A DNA stretch of 64,000 nt from Streptomyces sp. A1136 (GTDB taxonomy: Bacteria; Actinomycetota; Actinomycetes; Streptomycetales; Streptomycetaceae): positions 62,001 to 126,000 of the forward strand of contig NZ_SSBJ01000011.1 of NCBI RefSeq assembly GCF_004795055.1. Direction: 5' to 3'. Under the pieces are notes generated by a model that saw only the letters and a list, made by a program, of their open reading frames with translations, did not search any database and had not been told where the DNA came from. Position numbers and translations under genes: made by a program. Of the stretch, positions 20,750 to 28,261 are shown piece by piece. The first letter of the stretch is position 1; the number at the start of each line of letters is the position of its first letter.

Positions 20750-20821
20750 GGCCCCGGTCCGGGCGGTCTTCGAGCGCTGCCGAGGGGGTCGCCCGGACGG
20801 GCCTGGGGTGGGGGGCCTCGG

Positions 20822-21328
20822 CTAGCCGGTGGTGAGGCGGGTGGGTTGCAGGCCGGTGAGGAGGAGGGTGAGGGCCTCGTCGAGGGATGCGCCGAGGTAC
20901 CAGTCGCCGGTGTGGTCGATGCCGTAGACGCGGCCTTCGCGGTCGATGGCGAGGTGGGAGCCGGTGTCCGCGTCCACGCCGAGGGGGCTGAGCTCGGTGG
21001 AGAGGGCTCGGCCGAGGTCGGCGAAGGTACGGGCGAGGTGGAGTCCCGTGAGCGGGTCCAGGTGGACGGGGGTGGGGGCTATCTGGCGGCCGGGCCCGGG
21101 GGCGGTGACGGTGAGTCCGCCGAATTCCGCCCAGGCCTCGACGGCGGCCGGGAAGACGGTGTGGCGGTGTCCGGCCGGGGTGGTGTGGTCGCGGAGGGCG
21201 TCGGCCCAGTACTCGGCCTGCTTGATGTCCCAACGTCCCGGTTCCCATCCGGCGGTGCGCAGGGCGGCGTCGATGGCGGCGGGGAAGCGGGTGGCTGAGG
21301 AGCGGTCGTAGGACGCGGAAGTGGTCAT
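20822..21328 (-). CDS. SUKH-3 domain immunity-type protein
   Basis: 168 aa, cytoplasmic and without membrane segments. The sequence has the SUKH-3 pattern: AIDAALRTAGWEPGRWD near the N-terminus, a middle FPAAVEAWAEFGGLTV, and the C-terminal LAIDREGRVYGIDHTGDWYLGASLDEALTLLL. SUKH (SMI1/KNR4) proteins are common immunity proteins of polymorphic toxin systems. It begins five bases after the stop of the YwqJ deaminase gene on the same strand, so the pair looks like a toxin-type enzyme and its partner. The neighbours on the other strand carry further SUKH domains. Assignment is from recalled family features. Confidence 0.8.
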   Translation of the reverse strand: MTTSASYDRSSATRFPAAIDAALRTAGWEPGRWDIKQAEYWADALRDHTTPAGHRHTVFPAAVEAWAEFGGLTVTAPGPGRQIAPTPVHLDPLTGLHLARTFADLGRALSTELSPLGVDADTGSHLAIDREGRVYGIDHTGDWYLGASLDEALTLLLTGLQPTRLTTG

Positions 21329-21333
21329 GGCGG

Positions 21334-21864
21334 CTACTCGGTGTGGGAGAGGTCGACGGGGCGTACGCCGAAGTGGGCGAGGAGGGCCTCGCAGGAGCGG
21401 CAGGGGGGCGCGTAGCTGCCGTGGAGGGGGTCGCCGTCCTCGCGGATGTGACGTGCGGTGATCTTCGCGTGCTTCAGGGAGCGGCGGGCCTCGCTCGCGC
21501 TGAGGGGCTTGCGGGACGCGCGTCTGCTGCGGGCGGCCTCGGTGGCGGTGATGTGGCGGGAGAGGAGTATCGCCTCGGGACATCGGCCGGTGAAGCGTTC
21601 GCGTTGGCTGCTGGTGAGGGTGTCGAGGTAGTCCTGGACGAGCGGGTGCAAGGTGGGGGGCTGGTCGGCCTTGCCGGCGGTGCCGGTCAGGGTCTCGCCG
21701 CGGACGGAGAGGGCCGCGGCGATGGTGGGGAGGATGCCGTCGCGGCGGAAGCGCAGGACGGGGACGGTGTGGCCGTCCGTGCTGCTCCAGCGCAGGCGGG
21801 GGTCGCCGGTGGCGCCGGTGGGTGCCGGTTCGGCGTGGTCCGTGCGTGTTGCCGTGTGCTGCAT
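21334..21864 (-). CDS. YwqJ-related putative deaminase
   Basis: 176 aa from the ATG preceded by GGGAGGGAAG; an in-frame start at 21939 would add 25 residues. Two metal-site motifs of YwqJ-type deaminases are intact: GRCPEAILLSR (CxE) and APPCRSCEALL (PCxxC). Between them is an Arg/Lys-rich segment. This family is a nucleotide or nucleic-acid deaminase-fold group used as toxin domains in polymorphic toxins. Here the domain is not attached to any secretion module, has no signal peptide, and is followed by a SUKH-3 gene. A role inside the cell, or delivery by an unlinked system, are both open. Confidence 0.8.
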   Translation of the reverse strand: MQHTATRTDHAEPAPTGATGDPRLRWSSTDGHTVPVLRFRRDGILPTIAAALSVRGETLTGTAGKADQPPTLHPLVQDYLDTLTSSQRERFTGRCPEAILLSRHITATEAARSRRASRKPLSASEARRSLKHAKITARHIREDGDPLHGSYAPPCRSCEALLAHFGVRPVDLSHTE

Positions 21865-22092
21865 GTCGCTCTTCCCTCCCGTGGCGGCGGTGGTGGCCGC
21901 TGTCGCGCACGCCCCCGTGCTGAGGGGACAGCCTGTCAAATGTCCCGTGTGGTGTGGAAGCGGGGTCGAATTTTCGTATCAATTCGGATGTTGCGGGTCG
22001 TGCTGTGGGTGCGGGGCCGGTGGGCGGGTGTCGCTCTTGCGGGAGCACATAGGCTGTGGTGAACCAGCCAGATCCAGCAGGGGGCTACCGCC

Positions 22093-23088
22093 ATGACGAC
22101 AGGTCGGCTCGGGCAGCAGGCCCCGCCACCCAACGCCGCTTATTCGGGGCAGGTCGTGCATTTTCCGGACCCGGTCCGGGCTGCCCGTCATCCCCACGGG
22201 GTCCGGATGGGCGGTGAGGGGCACCCCGATTTCTCTCCCTACGCGCGGGCGGCGGTGGAGATCGCGGAGCCGCCGGAGGGCTTCGGCGTGGACGAGCTGC
22301 GTCTGACGGACTACGTGTCCGCGAACGCCGCGATGCGTGCGGTGGGCCACGAGCTGTGGGACACGGTCGGCGCGGTGTCGACGCCGCACGGGTGGACGTG
22401 GCACCACGTGGCCGCCACGCGCCGGTTGGAGCTGGTGCCGGTCGAGGTGAAGGCGCTGCTGCGCCACCACGCGGGATTGGCGACGGCGCCGGTGGACCAC
22501 GACAAGCGCGGTACGCGGCCCTTGCAGGAGGCGCGGCCGGCGCACCTGGAGCTGCCGAAGTCGGTGGTCTCGGTGTCGGAGCGCCAGGTACAGGGGGTCG
22601 AGGAGGACCTCGGGTACCGGCTGCCCGAGGCGTACCGCGCGTTCCTCAAGGCGGCCGGGGGCTGCGCCCCGAAGGGCACGGGCCTGGACGTGGAGCTGGG
22701 TCTGCTGGTGGACCAGCCGTTCTTCACGGTGCGTGAGGAGGCGGCGGTCAACGACCTCGTGTACGTCAACAAGTGTCTGCGGGACCACCTGACGAAGGAC
22801 TACCTGTGCGTGGCCTTCGTGCAGGGCGGGTTGCTCGCGGTGAAGGTGAAGGGCGAGGGGATCGGCTCCGTGTGGTTCTCCCCGTACGACGACGCACGGG
22901 ACCGGGACGGTTGGTCCGTGCAGGAGCGCGTGGAGCGGCTGTTGTTGCCGTGCGGTGCCGATTTCGACGCCTTTCTGGAGCGGTTGGCGGGCAATCCGCC
23001 GGAGTTGGAGACGGTGGCCGGTCTGATGGTGGACGGCGGATTCGCACGCTCGGTTCCCGTGGCGGGTTCCGCTCCGGTGGAGGGGTGA
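22093..23088 (+). CDS. WHH-nuclease-like / SUKH (SMI1-KNR4) fusion protein
   Basis: 331 aa, no signal peptide. Residues about 65-130 resemble the WHH branch of HNH/EndoVII nucleases used as toxins: DYVSANAAMRAV, then TPHGWTWHHV (WHH at 103-105), LELVPVEVKALLRHHAG with His125-His126. Residues about 160-310 are a SUKH domain (VSERQVQGVEEDLGYRL, AYRAFLKAAGG, ending in FDAFLERLAG). A toxin-like domain and an immunity-like domain thus sit in one chain. It is divergent from the YwqJ/SUKH-3 pair and seven bases upstream of the next gene, with which it forms an operon. Whether the nuclease half is active is not known. Confidence 0.78.
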   Translation: MTTGRLGQQAPPPNAAYSGQVVHFPDPVRAARHPHGVRMGGEGHPDFSPYARAAVEIAEPPEGFGVDELRLTDYVSANAAMRAVGHELWDTVGAVSTPHGWTWHHVAATRRLELVPVEVKALLRHHAGLATAPVDHDKRGTRPLQEARPAHLELPKSVVSVSERQVQGVEEDLGYRLPEAYRAFLKAAGGCAPKGTGLDVELGLLVDQPFFTVREEAAVNDLVYVNKCLRDHLTKDYLCVAFVQGGLLAVKVKGEGIGSVWFSPYDDARDRDGWSVQERVERLLLPCGADFDAFLERLAGNPPELETVAGLMVDGGFARSVPVAGSAPVEG

Positions 23089-23095
23089 CGGCGCG

Positions 23096-25444
23096 GTGGT
23101 GACGTTTGCGCAGGCGCAGGAGCGCGCCGAGGAGTGGATCAACGGGGACGTGCCCGCCTACCAGCACCGTGAGGTGCGGGTACGGGAGTTCGGACTCGGG
23201 TTCGTGGTGTGGTCGGAGGACCGGGCGGGCGGTCCGGTGTCCGGTGGTGGTCGGCAGCGTCTGGTCATCGCGCGGGACAGCGGTGAGGTGACGCTGTGGC
23301 CCGGGTTGCCGGTGGGTGAGGTGATCCGGCGGTACGAGGAGGAGTACGGGGTGGCTTCGGCGCCGGTGGCGGAGGCTTCGGTGCCGACGCCGCGGATCGA
23401 CTCGGAGCAGACGTCGTTCATGTTGAGCCCTCCGGAGTGGTTGCAGGAGGCGGCGGACCGGGCGGGGATCGGGCCGGTGGGCACCGATTCCTCGGGGGGC
23501 GGTCGTTCCGGGGCGTCCGGGGCGTCCGAGGCGTCCGAGGCGTCCGACGCCGCCGCCGGTTCGGGTGCCTCCGCCGCGCCCGCGGTGCCTTCCGCGCCCG
23601 CGGTGCCTTCCGCTCCCGCCGCGTCCGGACGTGTTTCCGACGCGGTGCCGCTCAGCCGCGGGGGCGAGGTGCCGTACGAGCCGACCGCCAATGACGGGGT
23701 GCCGCCGGCGGGGGCGACGCCGTGGGCGGGGACGGATGTGAATTCCGGCGCGGACGAGCCGTCGGTGCCGCTGCCGGCGACGGTGTTCGCGCCGCCGCTG
23801 TCGGGGTCGGACCTGGAGGAGGGCGCCGGGGCGCCTTCGGGGGTGGCCCCGGAGGCGAAGACGACGTTGATGTCGGGCGGCAGTCAGCTGCCGAGGACGG
23901 CCATAGCGCCGGCCCTGGCGGAGGGTGCCGGGGACATCGCCGACGCGCCGACGAGCAAGGCGCAGGTGTCACGCCCGGGGGTTTCCAGGGCAGCGGCCGG
24001 TGCGCCGGCCGACGTGCCGTCCGCGCCTCCCGCGCCGCCGGGGGCTTCTGGTGCGCCGGGTGGTGGGCTTGATCACGCTGCGACGATGTTGGCCGGTCCT
24101 GCTGTGGTGGGGCCGCCGGCTCCGCCCGGGCCGCCGCCTGCTCCTGGTGTGCCTGCGGGGCCTGGTGTGCCTCCGGGGCCGCCCGGGGTTCCGGGTGCCG
24201 GGGGTCGGCCGGGTGGTGGGCTTGATCACGCTGCGACGATGTTGGCGGGTCCTGCTGTGGTGGGGCCGCCGGCTCCGCCCGGGCCGCCGCCTGCTCCTGG
24301 TGTGCCTCCGGGCCCTGGTGCTCCCGCTGCTCCCGGGGTTCCCGGTGGCGGGGCTCACCACGCCGCGACGATGCTCGCGCATCCCGCGGCGCCGCAGCCG
24401 CCCGGCCCTCCCGGCCCCGCGCCGGCGGCGCCGCAGCACGGTCCCGCTCCCGTGGCGCAGCCCGGGGTCCCCACCGTGGGTCCCGGCTACCAGGCGGTCT
24501 TGCGCTACCGCGCGCCCGACGGCTCCGAACAGCAGCTGATCCGTCGTTCCGCGCCGGGCACGCCGCACCCCGAGTGGCAGATCCTGTACGAGCTGCGCGC
24601 CATGAACGTGCCGCCGCAGCAGGTGCTGGAGCTGCACACGGAGCTGGCGTCCTGCGAGCTGCCCGGTGGTTACTGCGCGCGGATGATCCGGGAGACCTGG
24701 CCGCAGGTGCGGATCACGAGCGTGGCCCCGTACGGCACGGATCACGCGAGCCGTCAGCAGGGCATGCGGCATCTGATCACCCATCAGAGCGAACTGCACC
24801 AGGTGGCGGACGGTCCGGCGCGTCCCGCGCCGGTGCGGGCGCCGCTGCCTCAGGTCCCGCTCCAGCCGGCGATCCCGCTGGACGCGATCGCCCAGGAGCT
24901 GGCGGGGGCGTTCGGGCCGCAGGGCGTGTTCCGTTTCGACCAGCGGGCGGTGTCCCGTCAGGGCGTGCCGGAGATCGTGGCGCAGACGCTGATGTGGTCG
25001 GGTCTGCCGGTGGACTTCGGGCCGTTCTTCTGGGCGCAGGCCGTGCCGGGGCAGCCGTTGCCGACGCTGGCGGAGCTCGCGGCGCAGCGGCAGGTGCAGC
25101 CGGCGTCGGACGCGGGTTCGTACCTGGTGGTCGGCAGCGACTTCGGCAAGGCGCTGTGCGTGCAGTACGGGACGGCGCACATCGTGGCGGTCCCGGTGGA
25201 GGCCGGGCCGGGCGGTGCCCCGGTGCCGCCGCAGTTCGTGAATTCGAGCCTGCCGCAGTTCGTGCGCTCGCTGGCGATGCTGGGTCAGATGTGGCGGCTG
25301 CGCCAGCATCTGACACCGGAACAGGCCGGTCGGTGGACCGTCGATTTCCAGGCGAATCTGGCGGGGCTGGACACCGCGGCGCTGGCTTCGCCGGAGAGCT
25401 GGTGGTCGGTGGTGCTGGAGCAGATGTGGGACGGGCTGCTCTGA
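23096..25444 (+). CDS. Large Imm35(YrhB)-like / deaminase-like / SUKH-4 fusion protein
   Basis: 782 aa from the first of two adjacent GTG codons. Residues 1-85 resemble the YrhB/immunity-35 domain (AQAQERAEEWIN, RLVIARDSGEVTLWPGLPVGE). Residues about 100-455 are a Pro/Ala/Gly-rich linker built from DNA repeats. Residues about 459-570 contain HPEWQILYELR (HPE) and ELASCELPGGYCARMI (two Cys), which fits a deaminase-superfamily metal site. The C-terminal part (about 585-782) is SUKH-4-like (LDAIAQELAGAFGPQGVFRF, SYLVVGSDFG, ending ESWWSVVLEQMWDGLL). No membrane segment or signal. It probably works with the WHH-SUKH protein encoded just upstream. Domain calls are from memory of the families. Confidence 0.72.
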   Translation: MVTFAQAQERAEEWINGDVPAYQHREVRVREFGLGFVVWSEDRAGGPVSGGGRQRLVIARDSGEVTLWPGLPVGEVIRRYEEEYGVASAPVAEASVPTPRIDSEQTSFMLSPPEWLQEAADRAGIGPVGTDSSGGGRSGASGASEASEASDAAAGSGASAAPAVPSAPAVPSAPAASGRVSDAVPLSRGGEVPYEPTANDGVPPAGATPWAGTDVNSGADEPSVPLPATVFAPPLSGSDLEEGAGAPSGVAPEAKTTLMSGGSQLPRTAIAPALAEGAGDIADAPTSKAQVSRPGVSRAAAGAPADVPSAPPAPPGASGAPGGGLDHAATMLAGPAVVGPPAPPGPPPAPGVPAGPGVPPGPPGVPGAGGRPGGGLDHAATMLAGPAVVGPPAPPGPPPAPGVPPGPGAPAAPGVPGGGAHHAATMLAHPAAPQPPGPPGPAPAAPQHGPAPVAQPGVPTVGPGYQAVLRYRAPDGSEQQLIRRSAPGTPHPEWQILYELRAMNVPPQQVLELHTELASCELPGGYCARMIRETWPQVRITSVAPYGTDHASRQQGMRHLITHQSELHQVADGPARPAPVRAPLPQVPLQPAIPLDAIAQELAGAFGPQGVFRFDQRAVSRQGVPEIVAQTLMWSGLPVDFGPFFWAQAVPGQPLPTLAELAAQRQVQPASDAGSYLVVGSDFGKALCVQYGTAHIVAVPVEAGPGGAPVPPQFVNSSLPQFVRSLAMLGQMWRLRQHLTPEQAGRWTVDFQANLAGLDTAALASPESWWSVVLEQMWDGLL
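23510..24307 (+). repeat. Nested tandem repeats in the linker of the SUKH-4 fusion gene
   Basis: Three scales are visible. Four 9-bp units of the GGGGCGTCC/GAGGCGTCC type lie at 23510-23545. A perfect 18-bp tandem GCGCCCGCGGTGCCTTCC lies at 23576-23611. A near-identical block of about 97 bp occurs at 24058-24154 and again at 24211-24307 (153-base period, one mismatch noticed), with a third diverged copy from about 24343. The protein copies read GGGLDHAATMLAGP. Confidence 0.88.
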
Positions 25445-25463
25445 TCGCACCCGTCGGCGGGCG

Positions 25464-25505
25464 TGGCCGGGCCGGAACCCCTCGCGGGGGGTTCCGGCCC
25501 GGCCA
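25464..25505 (+). terminator. Terminator after the SUKH-4 fusion gene
   Basis: Stem TGGCCGGGCCGGAACCCC / GGGGTTCCGGCCCGGCCA with a short CTCGCGG loop, 20 bases after the stop. Confidence 0.88.
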
Positions 25506-25570
25506 TTCCGGCTTCTGGGAGCAAATGACGCATCCTTGACGGGAATCCCCGCGAGAGAGGCGCTTCCAGG

Positions 25571-26467
25571 ATGAGTGCACCGATGTCACCTCAGGGACCC
25601 CAGGGTTTGGCGACCGCGCGCGGTCGCGGATACCGGACGGATCAGGTCGACCGGTATCTCGCGCGGCTGGCGGGCAGCCGGGACGAGGCCTGGGAGCGGG
25701 TGGCGCGGCTGACGGTCCTCGCGAAGCGGATGGAGGCGGAGGCCGACCGGTTGCGGGAGGCGGTGGCCGCGCTGGCGCCGCAGACCTACGACGAGCTGAG
25801 CGAGCGGGCGCGCCGCATCCTGGCGCTGGCGCTGGAGGAGGCGGAGGCCGTACGGGGGGACGCGCGCGCGGACGCGGCGGCGACACTGGGCGCGGCGGAC
25901 GCGTACGCCGACCGGGTGGCCGAGCTGGCGCGGCAGGACGCGCACGCGGTGGTGGAGCAGACAGAGGTGCGGGCGCGGCAGGGGTTGGAGCGGGCGCAGC
26001 GCGAGGCGGACGAGACGCGGGCGGAAGCCCGGGACGACGCGGCGCGGTGGCGGGCGGAGGCGCACGCGACGCTGGTGGAGACGCGCCGTCGGGCGGACGT
26101 GCTGGTGGCGGAGCGGGAGCAGGAGCAGCGGGAACGCCGGGAGGCGGCGGAGCGGGAGATCGCCGCGCGGGAGGCGGACCAGGAGGCGCGGCTGTCGGAG
26201 CTGGAGCGCCAGGCGGAGGCGCGGCTGTCGGAGGCGCGGCGCGGCTTCGCGGAGGCGGAGGAGGCGGCGCGGCACGGGCAGGAGGACGCGGAGGCGCGGG
26301 GCGCGGAGTTGGTCGCGGCGGCCCGGGCGCGGGAAGAGCGGGTGGGGCGGGAGACGGAGCGGGTCCTGCGGGAGCACACGGAGGCGCAGGAGGAGATGCG
26401 GGCACACATGAGCCATGTGCGGTCGAGTCTGGCGGCGTTGACGGGGCGGGCTCCGGCGGAGGGCTGA
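25571..26467 (+). CDS. Coiled-coil DivIVA/FilP-like protein (often called cellulose-binding protein)
   Basis: 298 aa. The N-terminal GRGYRTDQVDRYLARLAGSRD resembles the short DivIVA-type polar-targeting segment, and nearly all of residues 40-285 is an Ala/Glu/Arg-rich coiled coil without Pro. Streptomyces have several such proteins, annotated historically as cellulose-binding, that act as cytoskeletal or polarisome-related filaments. GAGAGAGG lies about ten bases before the ATG. It is flanked by a terminator upstream and a non-coding stretch downstream, so it is probably monocistronic. No enzyme motif is present. Its exact partner in apical growth cannot be read from sequence. Confidence 0.8.
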   Translation: MSAPMSPQGPQGLATARGRGYRTDQVDRYLARLAGSRDEAWERVARLTVLAKRMEAEADRLREAVAALAPQTYDELSERARRILALALEEAEAVRGDARADAAATLGAADAYADRVAELARQDAHAVVEQTEVRARQGLERAQREADETRAEARDDAARWRAEAHATLVETRRRADVLVAEREQEQRERREAAEREIAAREADQEARLSELERQAEARLSEARRGFAEAEEAARHGQEDAEARGAELVAAARAREERVGRETERVLREHTEAQEEMRAHMSHVRSSLAALTGRAPAEG

Positions 26468-26701
26468 CGTCGGCCCGGGGCCCCGGCCCCGGGCCGCGCC
26501 CACCCTGGCTCCGCCCCCGGCCGCCCGCGCCGTACGGCCCCGCGCACGTCCGGGGCCTGATCGGGGCCGGCCCGCGACGGTGTGCGGCGCCGTCGCGCGG
26601 AACGCTCCCGGCTGCGCCGGGCATCGCGGCACGACGCCCCGCGGCCCCGCGCCCCACGTCCCCTCGGCCTGTCGCGCTGGCGACGGGGTCGGGGGCTCGC
26701 C

Positions 26702-27601
26702 TCAGGCGCCCTCGGGGCCGCGGGACGGCCCCGAGACGAGGAAACGGCGGATCAGCGGGGCGATCTGCGGGAGGTGGGTCTCCAGGGCGAAGTGGCCCGC
26801 CCCGTCGAAGAGGTGGAGTTCCGCGTCGGGTGCGTCGCGGAGGTAGGCCTTGGCGCCCGCCGGGGTGAAGAAGGGGTCGCCCGCACCCCAGAGCACCAGC
26901 ACCGGAATGCCCGCCGAACGCAGCCAGGCCTGCCAGGTCGGGTAGTGGCCGAGGTTGGAGGCGTAGTCGAAGGCGAGGTCGGCCTGGGCGTCGGCGCGGC
27001 CGGGCAGGCCGAGGTAGTGCAGGTCCAGGGTCGGGCCGTCGGGGGGGATCAGGCTCGGGTCGGCGACCCCGGTCTCGTACTGGGAGCGGACGCCTTCGGG
27101 GGTGAACAGGGACCGGACCGTGTCCTCGGCGCCGGGGACCTCGCGGCGCAGCGCCGTCAACTCCCGGGCCGCGTCGGACAGTCCCTCCTCGTAGGCGTTG
27201 CCGTTCTGGACGATGAGCGCGGTGATGCGTTCCGGTCGGCGCACCGCGATCCGCAGTCCTACGGGGGCGCCGAAGTCGAAGGCGTAGAGCGCGAAGCGGT
27301 CCAGTCCGAGGGCGTCGGTGAAGCCCTCCACGATGTCCGCGAGCCGGTCGAAGGTGTAGGAGAAGCCCGGCGGGGTCTCGGTCCGGCCGAAGCCGGGGTA
27401 ATCGGGGGCGATGAGGCGGTGGGGGACGTTGCCGAGGGCGTCCATCAGCCGCGTGAACTGGTGGGAGGAGGTGGGGAAGCCGTGCAGGAGCAGGAGGACG
27501 GGGGCGTCGGCGGGGCCGCTTTCGCGGTACGCGACGGTGACGCCGTCCACCTCGACGGTGCGGTGGCGGGGCGAGGGGATGCGGGGGCCGACGGTCATCA
27601 C
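26702..27601 (-). CDS. Alpha/beta hydrolase with Asp nucleophile (epoxide hydrolase/dehalogenase-like)
   Basis: 299 aa; two adjacent ATGs (27601, 27598) are possible. The fold has the oxyanion motif LLLHGFPTSSHQF, then the nucleophile elbow YAFDFGAPVG, where Asp replaces the usual Ser. The acid is in LWGAGDPFF and the His in FDGAGHFALE. An Asp nucleophile is the hallmark of epoxide hydrolases and haloalkane dehalogenases, so this is probably a hydrolase working through an ester intermediate, not a serine esterase. A cap region lies at about 125-215. It is divergent from a CGNR regulator gene, and the shared region contains three copies of CATTAGT; the regulator probably controls it. Confidence 0.88.
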   Translation of the reverse strand: MMTVGPRIPSPRHRTVEVDGVTVAYRESGPADAPVLLLLHGFPTSSHQFTRLMDALGNVPHRLIAPDYPGFGRTETPPGFSYTFDRLADIVEGFTDALGLDRFALYAFDFGAPVGLRIAVRRPERITALIVQNGNAYEEGLSDAARELTALRREVPGAEDTVRSLFTPEGVRSQYETGVADPSLIPPDGPTLDLHYLGLPGRADAQADLAFDYASNLGHYPTWQAWLRSAGIPVLVLWGAGDPFFTPAGAKAYLRDAPDAELHLFDGAGHFALETHLPQIAPLIRRFLVSGPSRGPEGA

Positions 27602-27623
27602 ATGCCTCCAAGGCGGGGGGTGG

Positions 27624-27676
27624 CATTAGTCTGGGCGGTGATCACTAATGGGTCAAGCGGCATGAGTAGCATTAGT
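27624..27676. promoter_or_regulatory. Three CATTAGT heptamers in the hydrolase/CGNR divergent region
   Basis: CATTAGT at 27624-27630, its inverse ACTAATG at 27644-27650, and CATTAGT at 27670-27676. The first two form an inverted repeat with 13 bases between; the third ends two bases before the GTG of the CGNR gene. The AT-rich motif stands out in high-GC DNA and is a candidate operator for the CGNR protein. Confidence 0.7.
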
Positions 27677-27678
27677 TT

Positions 27679-28245
27679 GTGACAGAGACCTTTCCCCTCG
27701 TCGGGGAGCCGCTCGCGTTGGACCTGCTGAACACCTGCCCCGTGGACGGGGATCTGATCGCCGACCCGGCGGGTCTGGCGGATTGGCTGGCCGCGCAGTC
27801 GGGCCGGCTGGGCCCGGTCGGCGGGGCGGTGGGAGCGGCGGAGGTCGCCGCGGTGCAGGGCGTACGGGAGGCGGCGCGGGCGGCGCTGGAGGCCGTACGG
27901 GGCGGCGCCCGGCCCCCGGCCGAGTCGCTGCGCGTGCTGAACGAGGCCATGGCGGCCGCCCCGGCCCACCGCGAGCTGGTCCGCGCCGAAGGGGGCGGCC
28001 TGGCGGTGGCGGCTCGCCGGGCCGGCGGCACCCCCGCGCGGCGGCTGGCGGCGGAGTTGGCCGAGGCGGTGGCGGACCTGCTGACGGACGCCCGGGTGGG
28101 GCAGGTGCGCCGGTGCGAGGGGCCGGGCTGTGTGCTGCTGTTCCTCCCCGTGAACCCCCGGCGGCGGTGGTGCGTGGCGACGGCGTGCGGCAACCGGGCG
28201 CGCGTGGCCCGCTATTACGCCCGCCACCGCCCGGACGGGGCCTGA
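27679..28245 (+). CDS. CGNR zinc-finger / ABATE-domain transcriptional regulator
   Basis: 188 aa from a GTG. The N-terminal part (about 8-125) is the ABATE stress-related domain (LVGEPLALDLLNTCP, DWLAAQSGRLG). The C-terminal zinc ribbon shows the four Cys and the signature CGNR: CEGPGC, then WCVATACGNRARVARYYARH. Proteins of this type are treated as transcription regulators. It is divergent from an alpha/beta hydrolase gene, a frequent pairing, and the CATTAGT sites between them suggest direct control. TAGTTT directly precedes the start, so the transcript may have little or no leader. Confidence 0.9.
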   Translation: MTETFPLVGEPLALDLLNTCPVDGDLIADPAGLADWLAAQSGRLGPVGGAVGAAEVAAVQGVREAARAALEAVRGGARPPAESLRVLNEAMAAAPAHRELVRAEGGGLAVAARRAGGTPARRLAAELAEAVADLLTDARVGQVRRCEGPGCVLLFLPVNPRRRWCVATACGNRARVARYYARHRPDGA

Positions 28246-28261
28246 CGGCCGCCCGCGCCGG

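Noticed and set aside
21334..21864. HAK in the YwqJ protein read as a lost HxE catalytic motif
   Set aside because: The family uses CxE, and an intact CPE (GRCPEAILL) is present upstream together with PCRSC, so the site looks complete.
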